Shown here in pieces: positions 1 through 12,903 of a DNA stretch of 64,000 nt. A program made the position numbers and the translations under genes. Within the stretch, counting starts at the first letter, position 1. Each line of letters opens with the position of its first letter. The stretch covers positions 32,893,385-32,957,384 of the forward strand of contig CM070594.1 of NCBI GenBank assembly GCA_036346395.1. The letters are read 5' to 3'. The notes under the pieces were generated by a model, which saw nothing but the letters and a program-made list of their open reading frames with translations, was not told the origin of the DNA and made no database searches. Origin of the DNA: Hsuehochloa calcarea. Its lineage: Eukaryota; Streptophyta; Magnoliopsida; Poales; Poaceae.

Positions 1-530
1 AAATATGGGGATCTCAACGCCTACTCACATGGGTATCTCATGCCAACATGCATGATTGATATGAAATGACATGGACAATCCACAATATGTTCTCATAAGA
101 ATTATCAATTATCGATCATCATATAAACAATATGAAATAAATACTTTCATCACGCATAATCATATTAAGCACGCATCAAATCAACCATATTGCCCAAATG
201 CACTTTTCTTTCCTCTTTTGCATATACCGATATTGCGGAGTGTTACACCCGTCGGTGTTCACTCATGCCCGCATTATCAAATGCGGGGACCCATTGCCCA
301 TCCTTTTCAGATGGGGACACATTGCCCATATGTTAAATATGGGGATCTCAACGCCTACTCCCGTGGGTATCTCATGCCAACATGCATGATTGATATGAAA
401 TGACATGGACAATCCACAATATGTTCTCATAAGAATTATCAATTATCGATCATCATATAAACAATATGAAATAAATACTTTCATCACGCATAATCATATT
501 AAGCACGCATCAAATCAACCATATTGCCCA
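1..530. repeat. 334-bp tandem duplication
   Basis: The sequence beginning AAATATGGGGATCTCAACGC at 1 begins again at 335 and stays near-identical to about 530, so the unit is 334 bp and about 1.6 copies are visible. It may continue left of the window. It lies inside the minus-strand LTR. Short ORFs that recur in both units are by-products of the repeat. Confidence 0.85.
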
Positions 531-1887
531 ACACACAATATCGTACTAAAATTCTACTTGCTTTTTACCGCTACGACGCACGAAGAAGCAAAGATGGTGC
601 CTCTACTCCGGGACTCCACCTCCTACACAAGAATAGTGCTAACAATAAATACGCTGAAAAGAGGACTCTGTTTATGCCCCTTAACCCAACTCCTCAAGAC
701 CTAGGGTTCGAATACAGGTTTTACTCCACCTTCCCGACAGTCTAGCAGAAAGGACTACGGGACAGCAACACTAATAATAACATAAATTTTACTATGCAAC
801 TCGGAACGGGGTGATTGTGAACTATCTGGAATCATGACAAAACCAGCTACAATAATCTGGTTGGGCAAGTCCCCTGATTCGGCCTCCTACTAATTCTTAT
901 ATTCAGGTGAAGTTTTCTATCCCTTCAACCTGACAGTCAGAAAATAGCGGCGGTAAAAATTCCATAACTTTTGATTGCCAACTCTAAAAATTTTGTTCTT
1001 TATCAACTTGGAAATCTTACTGAATTTCCCACAAGTTTCATGTTGGGTTACCTAACTGATTCGATCTCTAAATATTTCTTACTGGCCAGACAAGCAAACT
1101 GTCAGATCTCGTTGGCTCTCCTGGACAGTCGCACGAAAACTATCATAAGTTCTAATACATAACTCCAAATTGGGTGATCTCAGTGCCTAACGAAAGCTAA
1201 AACCGAGGGATACAACTTTATAAGAGGTGGTCAGATCACAAAACGTACCCATCTTACCCAAAACTGATGAGAAACATCGCTAAACAAAACTGATATGCTA
1301 CCTGAAACTGCAGTCTGTACCCTTCGGTTATTAACTCATATCTCACAAACCCCTAATAATTATTGTATGAAAATTGGTAAGAGTGTATTTAGACTATATA
1401 TATACAAGCTGTAAATTTTGAGTATAATCCGTGGTCGCTTAACTACTCAAATAAATGATCTACCAAAACTGCTTTGAGTTAAAGCTGCAGTAGTCCCAGC
1501 AGAAAAACTCCCTATCAAAACAGATTATCCTCTCAACTAATCTTCAATCCAACGGTACAAATCAAAGATAAACAATCAAAGAACACACTGACCAAATTTG
1601 AGGCCGATCGGATGTCGTTTGATGCTCCGATCGATGAATTAATGAAGGCGCAGGAGGGGTCTTTGCAGGAGGCGGTGGTGGAGAGGAGGAGGGTGGCGGT
1701 GAAAAAGAGGAGAGGGAGAGTGGCACATGGGGGTGATGGGTTAGGGTTTGGCTGCCTCTCCCCCTTCCTGGGCCAGTTTCCCTTGGGCCAAGGCTGTAGG
1801 CCGCTAGCCCAAGGCCTGAGCTCCTAAAAACGGAAAAACACCCTTTAAAAACTTCAACTCTCTCTCAAAGTAAGTCGGGGTATTACA
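1..1887 (-). mobile_element. Ty3/gypsy LTR (Tekay/Del-like), minus strand, cut by window edge
   Basis: Read on the minus strand this stretch starts at 1887 with TGTAATACCCCGAC, the usual opening of long grass gypsy LTRs, and runs leftwards. A GC-rich leader-like part lies at about 1610-1800 and an AT-rich part after it. A second gypsy-like start word (TGTAACACTCCG, minus) lies at about 247. No PBS, PPT or second LTR is in the window, so it may be a solo LTR or the end of an element continuing to the left. No coding frame is convincing. Assignment to the Tekay type rests on the start word and architecture only. Confidence 0.5.
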
Positions 1888-3235
1888 TCCGCCTCAAGGA
1901 TAAGGCGTCGCCATAGCGTCTCCAAGGCGGTATAAGGCGTCAGGAAGCTCCAAGGCGGCCGCCATAAGTAGGGGTGGAGGAGATAAAAGAGAGGGAAGTC
2001 ACGGGATGAGGGGGCAAGCGTTGCATAAAACCTGTCGCCGCATGCGTGAAGCCGAACGACCGAAGACCTAGCGCCGCCTCCATCCCCATCGCGGTCTCCA
2101 TTCCTGAAGCGGCGCGCCGACAACCATCTGCTACGCCACCGTCCTCTGCGCTCCAGATTCAGGTTTGCTCCATCCCCGCCCTCCTGGCCTCCACCTCCAC
2201 CTCCACCTCCTCCCCCTCCCTCCCCGGTCTCCACCTCCACCTCCTCCCTCTTCTCCCCGTCGGCCTCCCCCTTCCTCCCTTCTCCCCGCATTGCCGCCGT
2301 CACGGAGAGGAGGAGGGGAGGTCGATGAGAAGGGGAGCCGGGAGGAGGGGAGCCGGGTCGCCGTCAGGAGGTGATGCGGGGAGAAGGCCGAAGGGAGAAG
2401 CCGAGAAGGGAGGGAAGCTTGGTCGCGTCACATGAGCATCGGTGGAGTCAGCAGAGGAGCTTGTGCGTCACTGCCTTGGTGGCGTCGCGCGAGCGACTGA
2501 CCGTAGGCGGAGTTGGCGGACGGATTTATCTTTGCCGTGACGATTCGTGAATCTTGACCGCTTTATCTTCTTGGTGCTTCTCTGATGATCGATAGTATTG
2601 TGCTTAACTGCTGCTGATTATTATTTCTATCTCTCTACTGCTGATTATGGATACTGAGAGATGAGAGTGTTGGACTATGCTACTTTTGTGTTGTGGACTA
2701 CTATTATGTCATTAGACTACTTAAGCTTGTGGACTTATCACCTATGTTATTTGTGTAAACTTATATCGCTTATGTTATGCTTGTTAATTTGTTATGTTGC
2801 TCATATTTAATTCTCAGATTCACTTAATTGTTATTGTGGACTTATGTTGCATTGTTGTTCATTATTCATGTGGCTTGTTGCTTGTGAGAATTGAAGAGAG
2901 GAGAGATTGCCAACAAGGTATGTCACTCAATCCGTATTTACTCAATTAATTGGAACATAATTTGTATCTATTATATTTATAACAATCTATATGTTGAAAC
3001 TTACAAGGGGGATAGATACTACATGGGAGAAGAGCAATTGGAAAGGGGGATGGGTGTTACATGAGCTCAAGAATTGGCAACAACAAGGTACTTGTGCTGC
3101 TGAAATGCTCATTTTATTAACTGCCTTAGCATCTTAGGACGAGAGTAAGACGTCGCCTCGCCTCACGCCTTACCGCTTAAAAGGTGCGAGAGGGGTGGGT
3201 CACGTCGTCTCGCCTTACCACCTTAATAACCATGC
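1888..3235. mobile_element. Unclassified repeat with AAGGCG-rich ends (possible non-autonomous hAT)
   Basis: The left end (1890-1960) repeats words such as ATAAGGCGTC and CCAAGGCGG. The right end (3135-3230), reverse-complemented, gives similar words (GGTGGTAAGGCGAGACG). This looks like loose terminal inverted repeats. Between them lies a GC-rich, promoter/5'-leader-like segment (2040-2440) with CCTCCACCTCCACC runs, then AT-rich sequence. I could not find a clean target duplication or a transposase frame, so the class is a guess. It could instead be a captured gene fragment. Confidence 0.3.
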
Positions 3236-3419
3236 CCTAATCGATTGCCTGTGGCGTATCAATGGGCCATCGCTTGAAGTTTATTCCAGTTTCCGCTGCA
3301 GATTATTCTCTTTAATGCTAAAACCTTGTGCGGCTTATTTGCATATTAAATCTAGTACGCTATTATTTATTCCACTGTGTCTACACCTTGCACGCTTTGT
3401 AGCTACTTAGGAGCAAGCC

Positions 3420-3718
3420 ATAGAGACCACGGTGGAGTAGAAGCGTGGTGCCTACGAGACCCTGCAGATCGACGAGGAAAGCATCAATTAAGGAAGCTAC
3501 GTACGCCTAGGAACCAATTGTACCACTACCGGGGGAGCCGGAGCCACAACAGCTTGCACAAGGGGCAGCCGCACCACCTCAAGAGGTGCCCACCTGCTGC
3601 CTTACCTGCACCGGCACCCCCTGTCACCGACGTTCAGCTTGCCGCCGCTCCACCCAACTTTCCAGTCTACAACCAGGAGCAGCGTCACCAAGGTCATGGA
3701 GGCTATCTCAGTGAGTGA
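3420..3718 (+). pseudogene. Possible 3' end of a broken gene (proline/alanine/glutamine-rich tail)
   Basis: One frame ends with a Pro/Ala-rich tail followed by PNFPVYNQEQRHQGHGGYLSE (last 20 or so residues) and a TGA at 3716-3718. A second frame just upstream (about 3515-3585) reads a smooth Gly/Pro/Gln/Ala-rich stretch and would join the first if one base were absent in the CCC at about 3591, so a single indel seems to split it. Upstream frames carry stops and no start or splice structure could be set. The family is not recognised. It could be the last exon of a transcription factor-like gene, but that is speculation. Confidence 0.3.
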
Positions 3719-4339
3719 GATAGTGTTTTAGAGTCAGAGTCAAGTTTGCATCGGCTGCACTTTATTTTTGCGTGGAGACCGAACTATTTTGTTCAGGTGG
3801 CACGGTGTTTGCATCGGCTGTACTTTATTTTTGCGTGGTTTTCCACTAGCGCTAGTTGTTGTTCGGTTGAAGACATGAGAAGAACTTGTTAATGTTCATC
3901 AAGTGTACCGTGAAAGACCGTACCAATCCAAGACATAAATTAGGGATGTAATTTCAGGTTTCTCATCTGTTGGTTGTCGTTTCTGCCACAGAATGCGTAC
4001 AGGCATGCGTATTTCGTTCGGTTCTTGTAACATTGTATAATCGGTGTCCAGCTTGCCCGGACCCCGGATATGTTGCTTACCATTACATTACTCTTCTTGT
4101 AATTAACACAAAGATGCACATCTCTGCTGCGTTTTCTCGAAAAGAAATGATAGTCTAAGAATGGACCCGGGGCAACTACAATTATTTCCATGAAATGAGC
4201 GCATGAGTTGATGCCTATCGCCAAGTCCACAAACAAATATAATCAAGACTGGTCCGGTAGCAGCTATACGTAAGTGATCATCAGAAGCTGCGCGCACTCA
4301 TCATGCTACAGACGAATAAACATTGGGCAACTAAGACTA
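3719..4339. other. Gene-free stretch with a 32-bp direct repeat
   Basis: A 32-bp word beginning GTTTGCATCGGCTG occurs at 3744-3775 and again at 3807-3838 with one mismatch (GCAC versus GTAC). The rest resembles a plant 3' untranslated region (GTAACATTGTATAATC at about 4025), which fits the possible gene end just upstream. No coding region is supported. Confidence 0.45.
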
Positions 4340-6500
4340 GGTGAAGATAACATGTAGTACCAGCCAGTACATCACGTCTGTCAAATCGAAGTATGAAACC
4401 ACTAAAGAAATAATCCTTACCCTCACCACTGCTCTACAAATTTTTGTGAAAAATTTCAATAGGATGAATAGTAACCGATTTCATTTTTCTGGAATTTCCA
4501 GAAAACTGATTTTCAAACGGCTATAACTCTCTCAAATTAAATCCAAATTGAATAATTCTTTCACCTAAATTCATCATCTAGCTACTGTAGAAATTACGCA
4601 CATTTTGAGCACTTTGCATTTCTTGACTTTTCTCGATATTGATTCAGTGTTGTCTTTATATAGATTTCGAATCAATTTTTATTGACTCGTACACCACGAG
4701 AGCAAGCGACTTAACTTCAAGCAAGGAAAGTATCATTTGAACTTTTTTGCATCATATTGCTCCAGTGTTGATTAGTTAGATGCAATGATAATTGCTTGCA
4801 TGCTAATTTTGTTATTTCACTATTTTTGTAATGTGTAGTTAGTTATATCCTATTCACGAGTTATTCCAGTACTTACATGCTTAAGATAGGTTGTGTGAAA
4901 TTCATATTATGGGATAGCTTAGCCATGCAAGTCTAGTTGTGATAGATTGATTGTTGGGAATAACCCGATAATTATGGGAGATACAACTTTCTTATCTTCT
5001 TTTTATTTCAGATCTTTGTTTGTGTTTCTCAAGTTAAATTTTGTTATTTTAAAAGATTTTTGGATCTGGACAAGTGGTTGCTAATGATGGTGCCTTCATG
5101 CGAGATTGGGTATCTTGGTTGTCTTGTCCAGGACTAACAAGGACCGAACTTTGGTAACATCATTGATTCAAGTAAAACTTGTGCTATCACCGCGGGATAT
5201 AGGTACCGCTTGGTCAAGTAAGGGGAAGATTTTATTGGTTTGGACCGTGGGTGGTGTGAGGACACAGCGACCGTGAAATCCTATGTTCTTTAGGGTCCCA
5301 ATGTAATATATATTGTGCAGGTGAGCACGATTCCTATGTTGGGGGTTCAACCAACATACTAACTACATACTGTGCCCCTCAGACACAACATGCATGCCCG
5401 CTTAGCATTTGCTATATGCTTATGTACTAAGTTGGGGTTTCATCTTGCATGGGTGGTCTCGATTTCTTCGACCGACACACCATAGGAAGTGTATTAATTC
5501 CGGAGGCTTATAGGCTAGTCGAGTCGTGTGGGTAAAGTAGTACACCTCTGTAGAGATAAACCTATTCGAATAGCCGTGTCCACGGTTACAGACAATTGCT
5601 TGAGTTTGGGAGTCACTATTGTTAGACTTTGAATCAAAATTGATGGTTACAACTTGGTATTCGGCATGAACAGGTGTTCGTGCATTCTAGTGTATCAAAG
5701 TGGGCTACCACTTTGGTATTTATTTGATTCAATTGTTTACAAATGTATCAGTTTATTACATGCTTTATTTCTACTTTAAATTTGATTTTTAAATGGCACT
5801 TGAAAAACTAGTATGTGTAGATTGAAAATTGTTGTGTTTTTTTTTTTTGCAAAACTAAAGCCACTAATGCTATCATTTGAATGTCCATTATGCATAACTA
5901 ATTTTACCTTTGTTTAAGACTTGCGAGTACGTTTTGTACTCAACCCGCTTGCTGCAATTACAGGTGAAGATGAACTACCGATCGATGAGTTTGTTAGCGT
6001 CGACTATGGCGACGCTAACGAATAGTGCTATTATTTGACTCCCAGTTGGTTGCCTTGGGCTATGGGCACACCATGCTGGACCTTTTAGTTTATTTACTTT
6101 GCTCCCGCTGCTACTTATCGTTCTTATTAAATTTGGCCGATCGACTCTGTTGTAATCGATGTAGACCTTGATCTATTATGTTATACGTCTTTCATTATGT
6201 CTATGTATGAATATTGTATGTCTGTGATTGACGTTGATGAGGGTATGTGTATGTTGGTCGCTGATCTTGGGAGCCAACACGAGACACCTACCAGCTGTTG
6301 TGAATCCCATTTTAACTTGTTTAAGCGTGGGCTTAGACCGTTGGAGAACTAATCATCATGCAGTGCTTGCAGAGGAGCAGCGCGCATGATCGTCGGGGCT
6401 CTAATTTCGGTCGGGCCTTCTCACTTAGATGGAGTTAAGGTGGAATTCATTGACTTGAGGCGGAGTTATTTCCATAAGCCTTTCGTGTGGTGATTGACTT
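4340..6500 (+). mobile_element. Degenerate Tekay-like gypsy LTR piece (R/U5 side)
   Basis: The order of landmarks matches the LTRs of the gypsy array at 26.9-46.8 kb. There is an AT-rich stretch (4430-4620), a TTCAAGCAAGG word (about 4717), then CTATTCGAATAGCCGTGTCC (5560-5580), which corresponds to CTATTCGAATAGCCGCGTCC at about 46,099. An acceptor-like TTACAG and an acidic mini-frame lie at 5964, and a CTCCCAGTTGGTTGCC word at about 6040. Primary identity elsewhere is low, so this is an older relative. Neither end could be defined, and no PBS is visible on the right. Confidence 0.5.
5964..6025 (+). other. Acidic exon-like mini-frame inside the LTR
   Basis: After the acceptor-like GCAATTACAG (ends 5963) a short frame reads EDELPIDEFVSVDYGDANE and stops at TAG 6023-6025. 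It needs one base from an upstream exon (phase 1). The array LTRs have an equivalent acidic frame with the same phase at the same relative place (46490-46530). Whether it is translated is unknown. Confidence 0.35.
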
Positions 6501-7918
6501 GTTTACATTCTATTTTTACATATATTGCAAAGTACAATGAGTTACTTCTTTGTTAGTCTTGATTTATGCATCATTAGTCATTTGCGATATTTGCCTTCTC
6601 TTAAAATCCAGAATTAAAATATTGCCCTCATTTTCAATAGGTTGTACTCTTACGCTTAGGTTGTATATACCAACGTTCAGTCTTTAATCGATCTGGGCAA
6701 AGATCTCCCCCTATCAACTTATGAGATACACCTCTCACACTCAGTTTATAATATAACTCACCCGCGTCACAAACTAATATTTCCATTTTTATTTTTATAT
6801 AAAATAATATAGGCCACCCCTCTGGACCACATTTCAAATTCTCCCGAATTCATACTCTCATTTTCAATGATTATTCAATTTTAGCAAAACTAGTGCGCGA
6901 CTAAGCATCTATTCGACATTCCTAATCATAATACCCAAATTGACCTCACATATTGTCCAAATCATATCCTAAAGGCTACAACAGTAAGAATATCAATATT
7001 TTAAAGAGGATCATGCTTAGAATAGGATTTTAACTATTGTTATCCCCAACATAGCCATTTTAACCAAACATACATGCATATATAATAGATTTTTGCAAAA
7101 TGAAATACAATAATTGAAATAATGGGATCAACATGGTCAAAGTAGATGCTTGCCTTGCTCTGGTATCTCCGAGTATGAGGATGATCGGTCGTCGAATATT
7201 TCGTTCGTGTTTCCGATGTCTATTGAAAAGAGCCGAAAACATATCACAAATAGTAAAATAAATTCAACAGCAACAAAATCTTTTTTGTTTTGCATATTCA
7301 GACAGAACATGATTTTAGATGAATTTATTAAAAAAAAGATTCATTCAATTTCGACCTTATATGCAAAAGTCATTAACATTTCAATTTTGCTCAGTTTGAA
7401 AATCCTGGAATAAAAAAAGGGTGACGTCAAAAACATATTTTCTAAAGTTTAAGCTTTACAATTGAGAAAGTATATTTCCTTTATAATGAAAATGGCTTTT
7501 CTATTTTTACATTTTATGAAAATCATTTACTTACATGTTCGGCCTACATGTTAGTCTCTCGGGTTTTGATTTTTGATTTTATTTCTGAAAATAGTGATGG
7601 TCCCATATGTCATACACTCATTACATATTAACTAAATGACTAGACCTAATTTTTATTTTAAACCTCTAACATGTGGGGTCCACTTGTCACTTATCGGTTT
7701 TAAAATGTGGTTTTAAAACCAAAAATAGTGCATGGGTCCCGCATGCCAATGACTTTTATTAAACACATTTTTAATTAGATTTTTTTATTATCTTTGCAGC
7801 CGGTACCACATGCTAGTGGCTTAGTAACTTTAACCTCTGTCATTTGGTGCTAATTAACTCCTAATTACATGGCCCACAAATCAAAGAGAGAGAGAAGGAG
7901 AACTGCGCAGTGCACCGC
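6501..7918. other. AT-rich spacer, no gene seen
   Basis: No frame with family features, no terminal repeats and no RNA gene could be supported. Short open frames here are consistent with chance in AT-rich sequence. Confidence 0.6.
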
Positions 7919-9508
7919 TGTCTTGATGAGCTCACAAGCAGCAAACGGCGCAGTTGCTTGGCTCGGGAATAGGCAAAATGGATTTCTAGTGTGATGGTTT
8001 TTCTACCGGGTGGTGGTGGAGAGGTAGGGGATGGCTGGAGCGTCACCGGCAACGACTTGTAGAGATGGCGCAAAGCAGGGCCGTGACGGTTTTGGCGAAC
8101 GGGGCAAAGGCAAGGTGAATGGTGGTGCACATGAGCTCCAGGGGGTCATTGCGATGCTACCAGTGGCAGCACCGAGACCAATGGTCACTGAAGCGGCGGC
8201 GACAATGCTTCCCGCGGCGGCGTCATGATCATCTATAGTGAACTCTACGCTACGCTAGCTAACCGTCCAATCTAACACGCGCAATAGCTCTAGGGTACTA
8301 CAAGAAGCTCACCAAGGGTGTTCATGGCGTCGTGGGATGGCAAGGGAGCTTGGAGCAGCGACAGTAGCAATGGCGGCGGCGACGGTAGCTTCACAACGAC
8401 CCAGCTCCTCGGTGACGGATCACTGAAATGGAGCCACGCATAAGCTCAAGGGCATGCTAAGGAAGGTTAAGAGAGAAGGAATTTGGAGATCTCCTGTGCG
8501 TGTGTAAACATCAAGCGAGGAAGAAGCATCAGTGGAGTATGGAACGTATCGTGATGTGGTTGGGTGAGGTTCAAGCTCACCAGAGCGCTGGGAACGTGAA
8601 GATCTGGATCGGGGTGCACACCAGAGATGGAAAAGATGACAACGCGATCATGCTACGGAGCTCCTGGGGCTACATCAAGTAGAAGAAGATTATAGGTGAG
8701 GTGAGGGGAGCATGGTGACGCAGGTGGTGAAGGCAAGGAAGCTCACCAGAGGAAATGACAACGTAGAGCTTGCTCATCGGCGTCGAGAGCGGCGTTCGTT
8801 CCCGACGAATCAAGGAGCGATAAGCTACGGTTCTTAGTAAGAGGCTAGAGCGGAGGCGAGGAGATAGTGATGCGGTTAGGAGCTTAAGTATGGTTGAGAA
8901 TGACATGATATTCAACTGCGAGAATGCGGTGGCGCGGCGAGAACTCGTGGCTCTCGTGGCGTCTCCACTGTTCGGGGTTAAGCGGCGATAGGAGTCGCTA
9001 GCATTGGCGCAATGATGCTTTGGTGCGAAATGGTGGGAAGCGAATGAGCAGAGGCGAAGCAGTCGACACGAGCCTGTTGGCCAGGCGAGCTATGCAAAGG
9101 TGGAAGAAGTGTGTTGGCAGTGGGCTTGGCGTGTCGTGAGAGGAGAGTGGGGCGGTGTGGGGTGGAGCGGGCGTGAGGAAATGGGCAGTCTTGGATTCAA
9201 CCCAATAGGCACCGGAAAATCAAATTTGGTTTGGAAATTTTTCTAAAAAGGCTGAGAGTTTGGCAAATTTCTAAATATAGCAAAAGAACTCCAAAAAAAA
9301 TATAAAAAGTTTTGTGAAGGCTCCTGACACAGTGTGTATTATTGTGTGATTTTACCAGAATTTTGATTTGTTCTGTATTTTTCTCAAATTCTTTCAAGCT
9401 TCTGTTTGTATGCAAATGGAACAATTAATTTATGGAAAAATTTCAAACACATGCTCAAAATTTTATTCCCACATTTAAACTCAGTACAAATATCCCGGGT
9501 TGGATTTT

Positions 9509-9605
9509 GAAACGTGGACTAAATTAGCCCCATTGTGCAATAAAAATTCCAAAAATAGCCCCATAAATCTAAAAATTCCAAAAATGGCCTCCCCGTAGTA
9601 GGTCT
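9509..9605. repeat. Left terminal inverted repeat of the MULE
   Basis: The 97 bp from GAAACGTGGAC to GTAGTAGGTCT pair with 19235-19331 in inverted orientation, with about four mismatches. Beyond it both sides share only loose wording (CTTGCCC-type motifs). Confidence 0.92.
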
Positions 9606-10401
9606 TTCTTAGTGGGGGGCAGAAGACCTTAATCTTGCCCCTTGAGTGGGGCAGGTGCGCCTTAGTCTTGCCCGGGCAGCACCAACCGCAATCGCAAGCG
9701 ACAGAGTGCGATATTTTTATTTCTTTGAATTTTTTTTCTCCAAAAAAGTTATTAATAATATTTGTTAGACGATTTTTAAAATATACAAAATGAGCTCAAA
9801 CAATTATGAAATTTTTTGTGGAGCCTCCTGGCATAGTTTTTATGCTTGTGTAATTTTTTGAAATTTTATGTATTCTTTTTTTCTGCAAAATTCTTTAAAG
9901 TTTAATGTTTGTAGGAATTTTATAATATAGCAAATGAGGTCCAAACATTATGAATTTTTTTACATACTCCTACAGTGGACTTGATTGTGTAAATTTTACA
10001 AAATTTTATATGCTCTGAAATTGTCTCGACAAATTCGGGTTTAGATCTCAAAAATTAGGGACGAGGCGTTTGAAATTAGGGTTTCATGAATTCATGTGAC
10101 TTGAAATGTGGGAAGTATGGTTCTCCATCACATTTCTTACGTGAAAGTAGAGTGCGGAAGCGAGTACGAAAATTAATTTAGCGAAAGGGCTTAGAGCGTT
10201 GCGATTACGGAGAAACCTAAAACATAGCGAATCGAGACCGATGTGAATGGCTATACTTTGATGGCTCGGCGGAGGCCTGACGACGAACTACATTGCGGCC
10301 CGTGCGGACGAAGCCACGTTACATGTGGTCACATGGCATGATGGTTCGGCTAATTACTTTACCATGGGCGCTACTACTACGGTAACTTTCGCGACACAAG
10401 C

Positions 10402-11190
10402 TTAGGACCATGTAAATCGCATGCCTTTAGGGATAGTTAAAACATGGCGAATAGGAGGTGGAGTACTACGGACTAGCCCGACCTCTGCGTGGGCCGGGGC
10501 CATTTGCCCTTTCTTGCGAGCTCGGCATTGTAGTCCTCGCTTTGCCGCTCGGCCTCGGCCGCCATTTCCGCTTTTCTCGCGCTCCTGCGCTGCGCCTCGA
10601 GATGGGCCGAGTCTCGGCGGATCGCTCGTTGTGCTCTTGATCAACGATCCTCCTCCGGATCTCGCGTCCCCTTTACGCATTCCACTCCTCGAAGTCGGAG
10701 CCCCAGTCGTGTGGGTGGATCTCTAGGTCGATCCACTTGCGGAAGCCACATAGCGGCTCGGGGACTGCGGGTGAGCGGAGAGATTGTTAGTGCATACTCA
10801 AAAGAGAATTGGTGCGATATATTCTTGTTAGTACTCCTTACCGTTGCAGATAGGTGCTTTCGTATCCCAACGGCGGTCGGGATAGTCGGAGGAGTAGTTA
10901 GGACATCCCCGAACGCATGCCGAGGCCGGTGGTGCTTGGATTTGAAGAACTTGCATGTGTCCTGCACCAGCGGATGGCGGCGTCTCCCCTCGGTGGGTGT
11001 TGCGGCGAAGGCTCGTTTGGAGCGTTTTGACGGGGGTTCTTTGTACGCGAGGTTTCATTGCGGAGAGCTGCCATCTGGCAAGCTGCTCTTCTTGGGACCG
11101 GGCCTCGTGACCCTAGCTTGTTCGGCCCGTGCGTTGAAGCCCTTGCTAGATCACGGATCTCGTCCATTGCTTCTTGAGGTTGTCCATCCG
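10402..11190 (-). pseudogene. GRF-type zinc-finger ORF carried by the MULE (broken)
   Basis: The minus strand shows a TATA box (TATAAAA, 11263-11269), a short leader and an ATG at 11167 opening MDEIRDLARAS. An exon then ends at a GTAAGG donor (10836-10841) just after a CPNYSSDYPDRRWD stretch. A second exon starts at 10764 after an acceptor CCCGCAG and reads LCGFRKWIDLEIHPHD. CPN followed by CGFRKWID is the second half of plant GRF zinc fingers; the first Cys pair is blurred by frameshifts near 10,980. The tail is basic and Arg/Glu-rich. A TAA after FEEWNA and other frame changes make it a pseudogene as written. Its role in MULEs is unknown; GRF fingers bind single-stranded nucleic acid in other proteins. 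Confidence 0.55.
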
Positions 11191-11262
11191 GCGTGGTGAA
11201 GCAAGCTCGGTGTAGTGTTTGGTTTGGTTGTGTGGTTTCTCTCGTAGATGACTTGCACCTCC

Positions 11263-11269
11263 TTTTATA
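11263..11269 (-). promoter_or_regulatory. TATA box of the GRF zinc-finger ORF
   Basis: TATAAAA on the minus strand inside CCGCTTATAAAAGGAGG, about 95 bp upstream of the ATG at 11167. It is followed by a CA-rich leader and preceded by the minisatellite at 11395-11640. Confidence 0.5.
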
Positions 11270-11394
11270 AGCGGAGGGTTGGCATGGCGTGGTTGGCGAG
11301 TGTTGTCTAATCTTTCTCGGAGAGTAGTCATGGCCCCTTTTTAAGTCTTTGTATTTTGGTAGGAAAAGCTACGGAGGCGAGTGTTGTCTGGTTG

Positions 11395-11640
11395 TTGCGA
11401 TGAGTTGTCACGTCTTGCTCTGCAGAGTCTTGTCATTTGATCGAAAAGTGGCGAGGCGGTGAGTTGTCACGTCTTGCTCTGCGAGTCTTGTCATTCGATC
11501 CGAAAAATTTGGCGAGGCGGTGAGTTATCACGTCTTGCTCTGCAGAGTCTTTGTCATTTGATCTGAAAAATTTGGCGAGGCGTTGAGTTATCACGTCTTA
11601 CTCTGCGAGTCTTGTCATTTCGGTCGAAAATTTGGTAAAT
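11395..11640. repeat. About 60-bp minisatellite, four units
   Basis: Units beginning TGAGTTGTCACGTC or TGAGTTATCACGTC start at 11401, 11460, 11521 and 11584 (spacing 59-63 bp). Units 1 and 3 read TGCAGAGTCT where units 2 and 4 read TGCGAGTCT. The array lies immediately upstream of the GRF ORF promoter, so it could act on that promoter. Confidence 0.85.
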
Positions 11641-12903
11641 TTGTTTTGCAATTGAAGTTGTTTTGAAAGCCATCTGCTTCTTTGTTAGGATGATTGGTAG
11701 TTCCGACGATACAAGTGCGGAAGTACCTCTCGCGAACTTCGAAAATCTCGAACGCGTTTTTTACAAAGAGCACTCTCTTGGGACTTAGCTGATTTTCTAC
11801 AAGCGTGGTTCTTACCGCCATGTTTGGGCGGTACTCTGCACCGCGAAGTTGATTTTCGGCGGAGCGATAATCGAATACCGCAAATTAGATAGCCGTAGTT
11901 CATGCGATTTAGAAATTCTTGTTTGATTAATTCACACGCAAAGTGTCCACAGCGGAATTAGATAGATGCATACTTGATACAAACTAGTACCACAACGCCG
12001 CAAAGGCATACATCACGTAGTGCGGGGATGCATAGATAAAGAGTGGATATTACAATCTTATTAAAGCGAACTTCTACTTAGCAAGAACAAGAAATAATAG
12101 AAGAAAAATTACCAAGTGGCCATGTTAACTAATTTACGTAGCGATTTCTCAACCCTTCCCATCCTTTCATCCGATCCTTTAAGACCATTATCTTTATTTT
12201 CCGTCGGTTCATCCGATGGTCGAGGCACTTGATTGAAATCGACCACACGATGTGTGTCCTCTTGCAAAGGCGCAATTTGCATTGCAATGCCTCGAACGTC
12301 TGCATCGCTTCATCATTACAGCCGGAACCGACATGTTGTGTTCTATAAAAATAATTGGGAATACAAGTGAAAAATATGATGTTTGGAAAGAAGTTCAATG
12401 GGGATGATCGGACATAAGTTACCGTAAGATTCGAACACTTCATGAACACTCGGGATGGATTCGTTGGCATATGGGAGGTGAACACATTCAGGATCCACCT
12501 GCGAGGGCAATCCAAGTCTTTGTCTTAGTGCTTCTAATTGCTGTTCACTCGAAAGTTTGATGAAGCCGTAGACATCCGTTTAAGGCTGGAAGGAAGGAGA
12601 AGAGGCGAAGAGTGAGTGGAATGGAAGCCAAATCATGCATATATATAGCTTTGTTGGTAAATTGTAATTTGGTTGAAGAAAATTCGCGTCATGCGAGTAG
12701 CAGAGCGAGGAGGTATCGTGGGGCGACATTGCGTTATGTCTTTAAGGTTTAGTAAGTTTAAATCGGAGATTCTGATTGTTGTTAGTACTAAATATTTGAG
12801 ATAACATGTTGTGTACATAAATCTAACGATCGTAGCGCACATGGACATTACATAAATCGAAAGGCGAGATGCATGATGGCATTATGTAACAAGTTTTACG
12901 TCC
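11641..12903 (-). other. MULE interior without an assignable gene
   Basis: A minus-strand frame at 12129-12515 contains a basic, coiled-coil-like stretch (QTFEALQCKLRLCKRTHIV, then KIKIMVLKDRMKG). It could be the C-terminal exon of the neighbouring plant mobile domain ORF, but I cannot recognise it. The rest shows nothing supportable. Confidence 0.4.

Noticed and set aside
2046..2435. Proline/serine-rich 129-codon frame
   Set aside because: It is produced by CCTCCACCTCC-type simple repeats; equally open frames exist on the opposite strand.
8500..8682. 60-codon frame present in both block copies (also 47215-47397)
   Set aside because: It lies inside the minus-strand LTR, the copies are near-identical in DNA so openness is not informative, and no family is recognised.
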